The notes beneath the pieces are model-generated. The model did no database searches, was not told the DNA's origin, and saw nothing but the letters and a program-made list of their open reading frames with translations. From the NCBI GenBank assembly GCA_045659025.1, contig JAZOWA010000009.1, forward strand, positions 1 through 64,000: a stretch of 64,000 nucleotides of DNA, written 5' to 3'. The DNA is from SIG455 sp045659025 (GTDB lineage: Bacteria > Bacillota > Clostridia > UMGS1810). Positions 26,662 through 33,610 of the stretch are shown here, in pieces (the first letter of the stretch is position 1; each line of letters starts with the position of its first letter). The position numbers and the translations under genes were made by a program.

Positions 26662-27774
26662 TCAGTCCTCACCTCCGGCAACAAGAAGTTCGTCAAGCTC
26701 GTTGGAATATGAGGAATAGTCTCCGAACATACCTGAGTATTTGGATTTCTTCATAATATGGATGGCATCAGGATCAAGGGATATACCTATCCTCTCGCCT
26801 ACGTTTACGGAGTCGGTGGTCTGTATCATCCATTTGAAACCGCCGATATCCACGATGATCTCATTGTGAACGCCCATAAAGGTCACCTGAGTAACCGTAC
26901 CTTTAAGCATACCCTTATCCTCGGGTACAATGTCCACGTCCTCAGGACGTACCACAACATCAACGGGCTCGCCCTCGGCAAAACCCTTGTCAAGACACTC
27001 AAAGGTGTGGCCTGAAAAACTTGCTCTGAAGTTAGCAAGCATTACGCCGTCTATAATATTGCTCTCGCCAATGAAGTCGGCAACGAAAGCGTTCTTGGGT
27101 TCGTTATAAATATCCGCAGGAGTTCCTATCTGCTGAATCTTACCCTCGCTGAGCACCACAATGGTATCAGACATACTGAGGGCCTCCTCCTGATCGTGGG
27201 TAACAAATACGAATGTAATACCTGTGCTCTGCTGAATCTTTTTAAGTTCCTGCTGCATATCCTTGCGGAGCTTGAGGTCAAGGGCACCAAGGGGCTCATC
27301 GAGAAGGAGTATTCTCGGCTTATTGATAAGCGCTCTTGCAATAGCAACCCTCTGTTGCTGACCGCCGGAGAGGCTGGTCACACTACGATTGGCAAAGTTT
27401 GAAAGCATAACCAGAGACAGCATCTCCTCTACCTGCTTCTTTATCTCGTCTTTGGGGAGCTTTCTCTCCCTCAAGGGAAATGCCACATTCTCAAACACAT
27501 TGAGATGAGGAAACAATGCGTACTTCTGGAACACGGTGTTTACATTACGCTTATGGGGAGGCACATCGTTGATGCATTCGCCCATAAACACCACCTCACC
27601 CTCGTCGGGCGTCTCAAATCCACCTATCATACGCAAAAGAGTGGTCTTGCCACATCCTGAAGGACCCAGCAAAGTGATAAACTCGTTATCGCATATATAG
27701 AGATTAATGCCATCCAAAACCTTCTCACCATCAAAGGATTTTGAGATGTTTTTAAGTTCTATCAGTTTATTCAT
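26662..27774 (-). CDS. potA: Spermidine/putrescine ABC transporter ATP-binding protein
   Basis: 370 residues. Walker A GPSGCGKTT (about residue 37), signature LSGGQQQR, Walker B RILLLDEPLGALD and the switch His (VFVTHDQEEA) are all intact, followed by a TOBE regulatory domain. First gene of potABCD. A GGGAGG site precedes the ATG, itself immediately downstream of an intrinsic-terminator-like hairpin (27795-27830), so expression may be controlled by attenuation. Confidence 0.94.
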   Translation of the reverse strand: MNKLIELKNISKSFDGEKVLDGINLYICDNEFITLLGPSGCGKTTLLRMIGGFETPDEGEVVFMGECINDVPPHKRNVNTVFQKYALFPHLNVFENVAFPLRERKLPKDEIKKQVEEMLSLVMLSNFANRSVTSLSGGQQQRVAIARALINKPRILLLDEPLGALDLKLRKDMQQELKKIQQSTGITFVFVTHDQEEALSMSDTIVVLSEGKIQQIGTPADIYNEPKNAFVADFIGESNIIDGVMLANFRASFSGHTFECLDKGFAEGEPVDVVVRPEDVDIVPEDKGMLKGTVTQVTFMGVHNEIIVDIGGFKWMIQTTDSVNVGERIGISLDPDAIHIMKKSKYSGMFGDYSSYSNELDELLVAGGED

Positions 27775-27794
27775 CTGTGCGTCCTCCCGAAATC

Positions 27795-27830
27795 AAAAAT
27801 GCAGTATGTCGCCTCGGCAACATACTGCAT
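27795..27830 (-). terminator. Attenuator-like terminator just before potA
   Basis: Reverse strand: an 11-bp perfect stem (ATGCAGTATGT and complement, arms 27820-27830 and 27799-27809) with a 10-base loop, followed by TTTTTGATTT, only about 10 bases ahead of the potA ribosome binding site. It would stop transcripts from the promoter at 28142-28170 before potA unless an alternative fold intervenes. Confidence 0.75.
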
Positions 27831-27984
27831 ACGAATACAAAGATACGGATAGATTCCGTAAATATACTGTATCTCAATGGGTTCAGAGTCTATATAGCAA
27901 AGAATACTTTTACTACTCTTATTGACCATTTCACAAGTGATGCGCCACAAGGCAATATTATCAAACTTATAAAACTTGAGCTTC

Positions 27985-28135
27985 TAACTCAATCAATAAG
28001 GCAACAGAAGTTGCCAACCGATTGGACAAATATCCAACACAGTCTTCGGCATTCGACCCGGCTGTCCGTATGGCCTTGGCCGACAAGGTCGGCGGTCGTA
28101 TATCCTGCTTCGGAAAACTCTTTCCGATTGAGATG
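27985..28135 (-). ncRNA. Structured RNA upstream of potA (raiA-like candidate)
   Basis: The 392-base gap 27775-28166 begins with a near-consensus promoter and then a densely structured RNA. Visible helices on the reverse strand: a 7-bp closing helix between CTCAATC (28126-28132) and GATTGAG (27988-27994); hairpins CGGAAA-GAGT-TTTCCG (28111-28126), GCCGAC-CTT-GTCGGC (28079-28093), TTGGA/TCCAA (28022-28037) and GGCAAC-TTCT-GTTGCC (28000-28015); and a tRNA T-loop-like element GGGTCGAATGCC (28048-28059). The 3' strand of the closing helix also overlaps an alternative hairpin TTGAG/CTCAA followed by TTTTAT. From memory the layout resembles the clostridial raiA RNA, but I cannot confirm that; a riboswitch-like leader is the other reading. 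Confidence 0.65.
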
Positions 28136-28141
28136 TAATTG

Positions 28142-28170
28142 AGTATAACACAACGGGCGAAATTTGTCAA
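28142..28170 (-). promoter_or_regulatory. Near-consensus sigma-A promoter for the structured RNA/potABCD
   Basis: Reverse strand TTGACA (28165-28170), 17-base spacer, TATACT (28142-28147). It overlaps the last codons of the upstream gene. Confidence 0.88.
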
Positions 28171-28814
28171 CAGTTGTTTTTACCCATTGCCTCTGCTACT
28201 GCCATATCCAGAAAGGCGTTGGAGAGGATTTCTTTCATATTATCCGCGGGAAAATCTCCCTCGTATTCATCAATACCGCAAATCTCGGTGATACGCACCA
28301 CCCGTATCTCACCCTCATCCCCTACGGGAACGCACACGTACTGCCCTTTGCAAAAGGCATTGCTGCCTTTATAGCAATATCTCTTGCCTCCTCCGCCAAA
28401 TACCACTTTATATATGAAGATTCCGTCCGTGGCAGGGGCACTGTCTGCAAGATGCACAAGGGAATTGAGAAGTTCCTTCGCCATATTACGAGAGGAAAGG
28501 TCAATTGATTTGTTATCCGCTATGCCCTCGGCAAACATCACCGCATCACAGTACATGGCATTAAAAAGAGTGGCATCACCGGTACGCTTCATAGAACACA
28601 GTTTCCTGCGAAGCAAAACAGCGAACTTGTGCATAGAAACAGATTCCACCGTCTGCTCAATGCTATTGTGCCTGTGGCATTTAAGATGCTCGCAAAGACG
28701 CCCTGCGATATCTATGGGAGTATCCAGTACATCCTCTGCTCTGTTATGATGATTTTGCTTTTTAATAAAAACGAATATTAAATCACGAAAAAACTTCTTT
28801 ATCCTGCCAAGCAC
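28167..28814 (-). CDS. Unrecognised protein of about 215 residues
   Basis: I do not recognise this protein. It has a basic, hydrophobic N-terminal stretch (LGRIKKFFRDLIFVFIKK), a histidine/cysteine-bearing middle region (HLKCHRHN), and a C-terminal segment KGQYVCVPVGDEGEIRVV that looks like a small beta-domain, loosely like the PriA-type DNA-binding fold. No signal peptide. Starts at 28865 (GTG), 28832 (ATG) or 28814 (GTG) are possible; GTG 28814 has AAAGGG at 9 bases and is used here. It is transcribed away from the LarA-like gene. Confidence 0.55.
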   Translation of the reverse strand: MLGRIKKFFRDLIFVFIKKQNHHNRAEDVLDTPIDIAGRLCEHLKCHRHNSIEQTVESVSMHKFAVLLRRKLCSMKRTGDATLFNAMYCDAVMFAEGIADNKSIDLSSRNMAKELLNSLVHLADSAPATDGIFIYKVVFGGGGKRYCYKGSNAFCKGQYVCVPVGDEGEIRVVRITEICGIDEYEGDFPADNMKEILSNAFLDMAVAEAMGKNNC

Positions 28815-28852
28815 ACCATCACACCCTTTCATAAAGTAATTTCGATTTTTTG

Positions 28853-28880
28853 TTGCCAGGTTCACTTTTTATGATATAAT
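28853..28880 (+). promoter_or_regulatory. Sigma-A promoter for the LarA-like gene
   Basis: TTGCCA (28853-28858), 16-base spacer, TATAAT (28875-28880), about 85 bases before the ATG at 28967. Confidence 0.65.
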
Positions 28881-28966
28881 AGAATCAGAAATTTTTGTAG
28901 AAAAAGTTGCGGACATCACCCACCATATTCAATATGGCGAATCCGCAAATCAGAAAGGAACTATTT

Positions 28967-30229
28967 ATGTCTACAGTATCAACACTTCTGGAGGGATACC
29001 CTATTCCCAAGGTTGCCAAGGTTTTGGAAACTTTCAACAATGATGTTTTAGAGGACGTGGAAGGCACTCTACGTGAAGGTCTTTCCGCATCATGTGCGTC
29101 AATTACTCCCGGTGCCCGTATCGCCATAACCTGTGGTAGCCGTGGCATTGACAAGTATGTGGATATGGTACGCACCGTTGTAGAATTCGTCAAGGAAAAG
29201 GGCGGTAACCCCATCCTCATTCCTTCTATGGGCAGCCATGGTGGTGCTACCGGAGAAGGTCAGGCAGAGGTGCTCCGCCGTTTCGGTATTACCGAGGAGG
29301 CAATCGGTGCTCCCGTTTTATCTTCCATGGAAGTTGTGGAAATCGGTAAAACTGCCAAGGGTCTCCCCGTATATATTGATAAAAATGCTTATGAAGCCGA
29401 CGGTATCATCCTGTTAAACAGAGTAAAACCCCATACCTCTTTCCGTGGCAAGTACGAGAGCGGTCTTATCAAAATGTTGGCAATCGGTCTTGCCAAGCAG
29501 AAGGGTGCGGAAATGACCCACTTCCTCCGCTACGAAAATATGGCAGAAAACATTGTATCTGTCGGCACTATCGGTATTGAAAAATTAAATATCCTCTGTG
29601 GCGTGGCCAGCATTGAAAACGGATATAACCGCATAGCCGAGCTTCATGTGTTGCGCAAAGATGAAATCCTTGAAAAAGAGCCTGATCTTCTGCAACGTGC
29701 ATGGAGCAGGATGCCTCGCATTGCCCTTGATACTATAGATGTTCTGATCGTAAATGAAATCGGCAAGGATATCAGCGGTTGCGGTATGGACACAAACATT
29801 ATCGGTCGTTACCATACCCGTGCCGCATCAGGTGGCCCCGAAACCATAAAGCTCGGTGTACTGAACGTAAGCGAAAAATCCGAAGGAAACGCCAATGGTA
29901 TGGGCCTTGCAGATTTTATGCCACGTCATATGTATGATGAAATTGACTTTGAAGCATCCTACGTAAACACCTTGACCTCCACCGAACCAAACAGTACCAG
30001 AATCCCCATGGTGCTTGCAAATGATAACGAGGTGTTCCGCGCAGGCGTAAAGCTTTGCGGACAGATAAACCCCGAGGATATCCGCATGGTTATTATCCAA
30101 AGCACAAAGTATCTGGATACGGTTTATATGTCAGAAGCTGCAGTCAAAGCCGCCGTGTGCCCTGTGGAAGTGGTCAGCGACTATATGGAAGTTCCCTTTG
30201 ATGATAATGGTAATCTGAAGCTATTCTAA
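28967..30229 (+). CDS. LarA-like (DUF2088, lactate racemase domain) protein
   Basis: 420 residues. The N-terminal half matches the DUF2088/LarA domain (ITCGSRGIDKYVDM, PSMGSHGGATGEGQAEVL, NRVKPHTSFRGKYESGL). True LarA racemases use a nickel-pincer cofactor made by LarB, LarC and LarE; none of these is encoded nearby, and the lysine-bearing loop I would expect after the second histidine differs, so lactate racemase activity should not be assumed. ATG 28967 has AAAGGA 7 bases upstream; reading from 28907 would lack a site. It is a monocistronic unit with its own promoter and terminator. Confidence 0.75.
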   Translation: MSTVSTLLEGYPIPKVAKVLETFNNDVLEDVEGTLREGLSASCASITPGARIAITCGSRGIDKYVDMVRTVVEFVKEKGGNPILIPSMGSHGGATGEGQAEVLRRFGITEEAIGAPVLSSMEVVEIGKTAKGLPVYIDKNAYEADGIILLNRVKPHTSFRGKYESGLIKMLAIGLAKQKGAEMTHFLRYENMAENIVSVGTIGIEKLNILCGVASIENGYNRIAELHVLRKDEILEKEPDLLQRAWSRMPRIALDTIDVLIVNEIGKDISGCGMDTNIIGRYHTRAASGGPETIKLGVLNVSEKSEGNANGMGLADFMPRHMYDEIDFEASYVNTLTSTEPNSTRIPMVLANDNEVFRAGVKLCGQINPEDIRMVIIQSTKYLDTVYMSEAAVKAAVCPVEVVSDYMEVPFDDNGNLKLF

Positions 30230-30233
30230 ACTC

Positions 30234-30262
30234 AAAAAAGACACCCATCGGGTGTCTTTTTT
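30234..30262. terminator. Bidirectional intrinsic terminator
   Basis: Stem GACACCC-ATC-GGGTGTC flanked by A6 and T6, ending the LarA-like gene on the plus strand and the XRE gene on the minus strand. Confidence 0.9.
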
Positions 30263-30268
30263 ATTATA

Positions 30269-30502
30269 TCAATCATCAAAAGAAAGCAATTTGTAGGGTG
30301 GAATCTCCAATGCCTTCGCTATGCGAAACAAAGTATCAAGCGAAATGGCTTTATAGATATTAGGTGCCTCAATTTGACCGATAAACGACACACCGCAACC
30401 CACAATCTCTGCCAACTGCTCCTGAGTCAAAGATTTGAGCTTCCTGTAATAAGATATTTTTAAGCCGATTTTAATATAATTGTTCTTAAATTCCGCTTTC
30501 AT
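30269..30502 (-). CDS. XRE-family helix-turn-helix regulator
   Basis: 77 residues consisting only of an HTH_3 domain: LKISYYRKLKSLTQEQLAEI (helices 1-2), VGCGVSFIGQIEAPN (recognition helix) and IAKALEIPPYKLL. No partner toxin or peptidase is adjacent. ATG 30502 (MKAEFKNNYI) has GGGTG about 6 bases upstream, within a perfect inverted repeat (30507-30540), so it may repress itself. Reading from 30523 would place the start inside that repeat. Confidence 0.85.
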   Translation of the reverse strand: MKAEFKNNYIKIGLKISYYRKLKSLTQEQLAEIVGCGVSFIGQIEAPNIYKAISLDTLFRIAKALEIPPYKLLSFDD

Positions 30503-30506
30503 TTTA

Positions 30507-30540
30507 TCACCCGATATAATCATATTATTATATCGGGTGA
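30507..30540. promoter_or_regulatory. Perfect 14-bp inverted repeat over XRE start region
   Basis: TCACCCGATATAAT (30507-30520) and its exact complement (30527-30540) flank 6 bases. Each arm contains TATAAT, and the arm nearer the gene contains the ribosome binding site. It may be an operator for the XRE protein, or an mRNA hairpin hiding the site. Confidence 0.6.
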
Positions 30541-30635
30541 ATTAAAATATTATTAAAATTATATTTTTGTTACTTTATGAATAATATTATATATCAATAT
30601 CATAATAAACAATCTGTCGTTTTTACAGACGGGAC

Positions 30636-30793
30636 TACGACTCGCTTTGCTCCCTGCATAAGTTCGTCTTGCCGTTCCCCTTTCGCTTTGCTCAGACTCA
30701 CGGAGTCTCACTCTTACGACTCGCTTCGCTCCCTGCATAAGTTCGTCTTGCCGTTCGTCTTTCGCTTTGCTCGGACTCACGGAGTCTCACTTA
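30636..30793. repeat. Two tandem 79-bp direct repeats
   Basis: Units 30636-30714 and 30715-30793 both run from TACGACTCGCTT to GGAGTCTCACT and differ at only a handful of positions. They fill most of the 338-base gene-poor stretch 30524-30862. Internal short inverted pieces (GACTC...GAGTC) are present. No coding function is credible. Confidence 0.85.
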
Positions 30794-30827
30794 TCGAACC
30801 GCGGGATTCTCCTTGTCCTAAAGCCAT

Positions 30828-30861
30828 AAAAAAATGACACCCGATAGGGTGTCATTTTTTT
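30828..30861. terminator. Intrinsic terminator after tRNA(CAU)
   Basis: GACACCC-GATA-GGGTGTC stem flanked by A-rich and T7 runs, starting two bases after the tRNA 3' end. Its stem is nearly the same as that of the terminator at 30234-30262. Confidence 0.88.
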
Positions 30862-30862
30862 A

Positions 30863-30936
30863 TGGGCCTTCAGGGACTCGAACCCCGGACCAACCGGTTA
30901 TGAGCCGGTTGCTCTAACCAACTGAGCTAAAGGCCC
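30863..30936 (-). tRNA. tRNA with CAU anticodon, probably tRNA-Ile2
   Basis: A 74-base cloverleaf: acceptor GGGCCTT paired with AAGGCCC and discriminator A, D-arm TAGCTCAGTTGGTTAGAGC, anticodon loop CTCATAA, T-arm GGGTTCGAGTCCC. Anticodon CAU fits elongator Met or the lysidine-modified Ile2. Because a clear elongator tRNA-Met (loop TTCATAC) lies at 31330, and this one has the Ile2-like loop, Ile2 is favoured. CCA is not encoded. Confidence 0.88.
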
Positions 30937-30961
30937 TTACTCAGTCAACTGAACATATTGC

Positions 30962-30990
30962 ATTATATCATTTATATCTATAGGTGTCAA
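30962..30990 (-). promoter_or_regulatory. Consensus sigma-A promoter for tRNA(CAU)
   Basis: Reverse strand TTGACA (30985-30990), 17-base spacer, TATAAT (30962-30967): a perfect match, about 25 bases before the tRNA. Confidence 0.92.
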
Positions 30991-31090
30991 TACCTTTGTG
31001 GAAAATCTTTCACCGCAATATACGACACAAAAACGGCTACTTTCCCCTATCAATCTTTCTCAGGTTCAAGCCTTTTGTATCTTAAACATA

Positions 31091-31120
31091 AAAAAACCAT
31101 TCCACAAGGAATGGTTTTTT
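31091..31120. terminator. Terminator of the Met-Glu-Val tRNA operon
   Basis: AAAAAACCATTCC-ACAA-GGAATGGTTTTTT, immediately after tRNA-Val on the reverse strand. Confidence 0.9.
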
Positions 31121-31122
31121 TA

Positions 31123-31195
31123 TGGGAGTTATAGGGCTCGAACCTATGACCCTCTGCTTGTAAGGCAGATGCTCTCCCAGCTGAGCTAAACTCCC
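31123..31195 (-). tRNA. tRNA-Val (UAC)
   Basis: 73 bases; acceptor GGGAGTT, D-arm TAGCTCAGCTGGGAGAGC, anticodon loop CTTACAA (anticodon UAC), T-arm AGGTTCGAGCCCT. No encoded CCA. Separated from tRNA-Glu by 4 bases. Confidence 0.95.
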
Positions 31196-31199
31196 AAAA

Positions 31200-31271
31200 T
31201 GACCCGTAGGGGAGTCGAACCCCTGTTATCGCCGTGAAAGGGCGGTGTCTTAACCACTTGACCAACGGGCC
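31200..31271 (-). tRNA. tRNA-Glu (UUC)
   Basis: 72 bases; acceptor GGCCCGT, anticodon loop CTTTCAC (anticodon UUC), T-arm GGGGTTCGACTCCCC. No encoded CCA. Confidence 0.95.
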
Positions 31272-31329
31272 ATATATATTATCCGGCAAATGACACAATA
31301 CTGTGCCCTCCGCCGGTTGTTTTACAAAG

Positions 31330-31403
31330 TAGCGGCAGACGGATTTGAACCATCGACACTACGGGTATGAACCGTATGCTCTAGCCAACTGAGCTATGCC
31401 GCC
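31330..31403 (-). tRNA. tRNA-Met, elongator (CAU)
   Basis: 74 bases; acceptor GGCGGCA with a G1-U72 pair as in Bacillus elongator Met, anticodon loop TTCATAC (anticodon CAU), T-arm TGGTTCAAATCCG. It lacks the C1-A72 mismatch and GGG stem of an initiator. No encoded CCA. First gene of the Met-Glu-Val unit. Confidence 0.93.
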
Positions 31404-31424
31404 ATGCGAACCGCAAACAACAGT

Positions 31425-31453
31425 ATTATAATACGAATGATTACGGTTGTCAA
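31425..31453 (-). promoter_or_regulatory. Consensus sigma-A promoter of the Met-Glu-Val tRNA operon
   Basis: Reverse strand TTGACA (31448-31453), 17-base spacer, TATAAT (31425-31430), about 20 bases before tRNA-Met. Confidence 0.92.
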
Positions 31454-31477
31454 TAGTTTTTTTCAAAATTTTTGTAT

Positions 31478-32266
31478 TTATTCTACTATATGGCATATCC
31501 CTTCAGGAGGGGCTACTTTCAGGGTTACGTCCCTGCCGAGACTGATGTCGCTTCTTGAAAAGATCTCTGCCGTTGTATTATATGCAATCTCAGGGGTGTT
31601 ATTCTTCTCGCTCAAATGACCCAAGGTAATATGCTCTGTGCCCCACTTGACAAGCTGGGCTGCAAGATGGGATGCGTGCTCGTTGGAAAGATGGCCCTTT
31701 CTGCCTAAAATGCGTTTTTTAAGATAGGCAGGGTATGGACCGCATTTGAGCATATCCACATCGTGATTTGATTCTATAAGTACTGCGTGGCTCTTGCAGA
31801 GGTGCTTGAGCACGCCGTCGGTAATGCATCCAAGGTCGGTGGCTACGGAATAGTACTTACCGCCGAAGCGGAAGGTATATCCCACAGAATCCACCGCATC
31901 ATGGGATGTGGAAAAAGAAAATACCTCTATATCCCCCACTGCGAATTTATCATTGGCATTAAAGGGGTGGAGAAGGTCTTCAAATATGAATCCCGTGATA
32001 GGCATCACCTTATCTAAAGTGGACGGGGTGGCATACACGGGGATAGAAAAGTTACGACTCAAAGACCCCACACCGATGATATGGTCACGGTGTTCATGGG
32101 TGATAAGTATTCCGTTTATCTCCGAGGGGTGTATACCTATCCGGGAAAGTGCTTCACTGATCTTTGATGCACTTGCGCCTGCATCTATAAGGAGATTGGT
32201 GGTGCCATCGGAAATAAAGGTACAGTTACCGCTACTGGAACTGAATAATGTGCAAAACTTTGGCAT
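31478..32266 (-). CDS. yycJ: YycJ/WalJ-type metallo-beta-lactamase-fold phosphodiesterase/nuclease
   Basis: 262 residues. The opening FCTLFSSSSGNCTFIS and zinc motif ILITHEHRDHIIG are typical of YycJ (WalJ), usually downstream of the WalRK cell-wall two-component genes and implicated in DNA or cell-wall maintenance. Here there is no WalRK; instead the start overlaps the murA stop by one base (TGATG), which still ties it to cell-wall synthesis. Confidence 0.85.
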   Translation of the reverse strand: MPKFCTLFSSSSGNCTFISDGTTNLLIDAGASASKISEALSRIGIHPSEINGILITHEHRDHIIGVGSLSRNFSIPVYATPSTLDKVMPITGFIFEDLLHPFNANDKFAVGDIEVFSFSTSHDAVDSVGYTFRFGGKYYSVATDLGCITDGVLKHLCKSHAVLIESNHDVDMLKCGPYPAYLKKRILGRKGHLSNEHASHLAAQLVKWGTEHITLGHLSEKNNTPEIAYNTTAEIFSRSDISLGRDVTLKVAPPEGICHIVE

Positions 32267-33522
32267 CAGTCGTTTGTCCTCTTGATATCGGCGCCCAATG
32301 CAGACAGTTTCTCAACTATTCGCTCATATCCCCTGTCAACGTGGCGGATATCGGATATCTCGCTCTCGCCGTCTGCGCAGAGAGCGGCAATCACCATACA
32401 CGCACCTGCTCTGAGGTCGGTAGCTCGGATATTGGCGCTCTGGAGCTTTGTACCGCCTTCCACAACCGCCATTCTGCCATCTACCGTGATATGGCAACCC
32501 ATCTTCTCAAGCTCGCATATATACTGGAAGCGGTTATCCCACACACTCTCGGTAACAATGCTTGTACCATCAACTGTGGAAAGAAGTGCGACCATCTGGG
32601 GTTGAAGGTCTGTGGGGAAGCCGGGGTAAGGCAGAGTCTTTACATTTACTCTGTTCAAGGGTTTGTTGGCTACAACCCTGATCTCGTCATCACCTTCCCA
32701 AACCTCTATGCCCATCTCCACCATCTTGGCAGAGAGCACGTCCATATGCTTGGGGATGACATTTTTGATAACCACGTCACCGCGGGTAGCAGCAGCGGCT
32801 ATCATATATGTGCCCGCCTCTATCTGGTCGGGAATAACGGTGTAGGTGCCTCCGTGGAGGGACTTTACACCCTTGATTTTAATAACATCTGTACCTGCAC
32901 CACGGATGTTGGCACCCATGGAGTTCAAGAAGTTGGCAACGTCAACCACGTGGGGCTCTTTTGCTGCGTTCTCAAGCACTGTATTGCCGGGGGCAAATAC
33001 TGCGGCAAGCATAATATTGATAGTGGCACCTACGCTGGCAAAATCAAGATAAATCTGACCGCCATTTAAGCCTTCACCATCAGTTTCGATAAGACCATTG
33101 CGGATATCAACGGTGCATCCTAAAGAACGGAATCCCTTGATATGAAGGTCTATGGGGCGAGTGCCGAAGTTACATCCGCCGGGGAGGGGCACTACTGCCT
33201 TGCGGAATCTGCCGAGGAGTGCACCAATAAGGTAGTATGATGCACGCATCTTCTTACACTTATCCTCATCTGCTATATAGGTGTTGAGGTTTCTGCAATC
33301 TATCTTATATGTGCCTGAACTTATACGGGTAACATCTCCGCCCAGAGACTCAATCATATCGGTAAGTACCCATACATCACTTATATCGGGTACGTTCTCC
33401 AATATAACCTCATCCTCCACAAGAAGTGCTGCGCAAAGTATCGCTACCACCGCATTCTTGGCACCGCTTACTGAAACTTCTCCTGTAAGAGGTTTACCGC
33501 CTTTAACTATAAATTTCTCCAA
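32266..33522 (-). CDS. murA: UDP-N-acetylglucosamine 1-carboxyvinyltransferase MurA
   Basis: 418 residues. Catalyses the first committed peptidoglycan step, adding enolpyruvate from PEP to UDP-GlcNAc. The active-site cysteine loop is PGGCNFGTRPIDLH (around residue 117), so fosfomycin sensitivity is expected from the presence of Cys. N-terminal GGKPLTGEVSVSGAKNA and C-terminal GACMVIAALCADGES are family marks. Confidence 0.95.
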   Translation of the reverse strand: MEKFIVKGGKPLTGEVSVSGAKNAVVAILCAALLVEDEVILENVPDISDVWVLTDMIESLGGDVTRISSGTYKIDCRNLNTYIADEDKCKKMRASYYLIGALLGRFRKAVVPLPGGCNFGTRPIDLHIKGFRSLGCTVDIRNGLIETDGEGLNGGQIYLDFASVGATINIMLAAVFAPGNTVLENAAKEPHVVDVANFLNSMGANIRGAGTDVIKIKGVKSLHGGTYTVIPDQIEAGTYMIAAAATRGDVVIKNVIPKHMDVLSAKMVEMGIEVWEGDDEIRVVANKPLNRVNVKTLPYPGFPTDLQPQMVALLSTVDGTSIVTESVWDNRFQYICELEKMGCHITVDGRMAVVEGGTKLQSANIRATDLRAGACMVIAALCADGESEISDIRHVDRGYERIVEKLSALGADIKRTND

Positions 33523-33571
33523 TATTATCCCCCCGCATACATCAGGTGTTTATATCAATTACGGTACTTAT

Positions 33572-33580
33572 ATTGTACCA
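33572..33580 (-). promoter_or_regulatory. Extended -10 promoter upstream of murA
   Basis: Reverse strand TGGTACAAT (TACAAT with TG two bases upstream). The -35 (TTTTCA at 17 bases) is weak. Sits in the 88-base gap between cinA and murA. Confidence 0.45.
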
Positions 33581-33610
33581 CGGATTTGGTTTTTTGAAAA
33601 GGATTATTTT

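Noticed and set aside
27967..28170. A 67-residue ORF on the minus strand over the structured RNA
   Set aside because: It begins in the promoter, has no ribosome binding site, and its region folds into many perfect hairpins; the open frame is better explained by a conserved RNA.
30559..30780. ORFs inside the tandem 79-bp repeats
   Set aside because: The repeated, low-complexity translation on both strands has no ribosome binding site and reflects the DNA repeat.
30636..30793. Possible CRISPR array
   Set aside because: Only two adjacent units with no spacers between them and no cas genes in the window.
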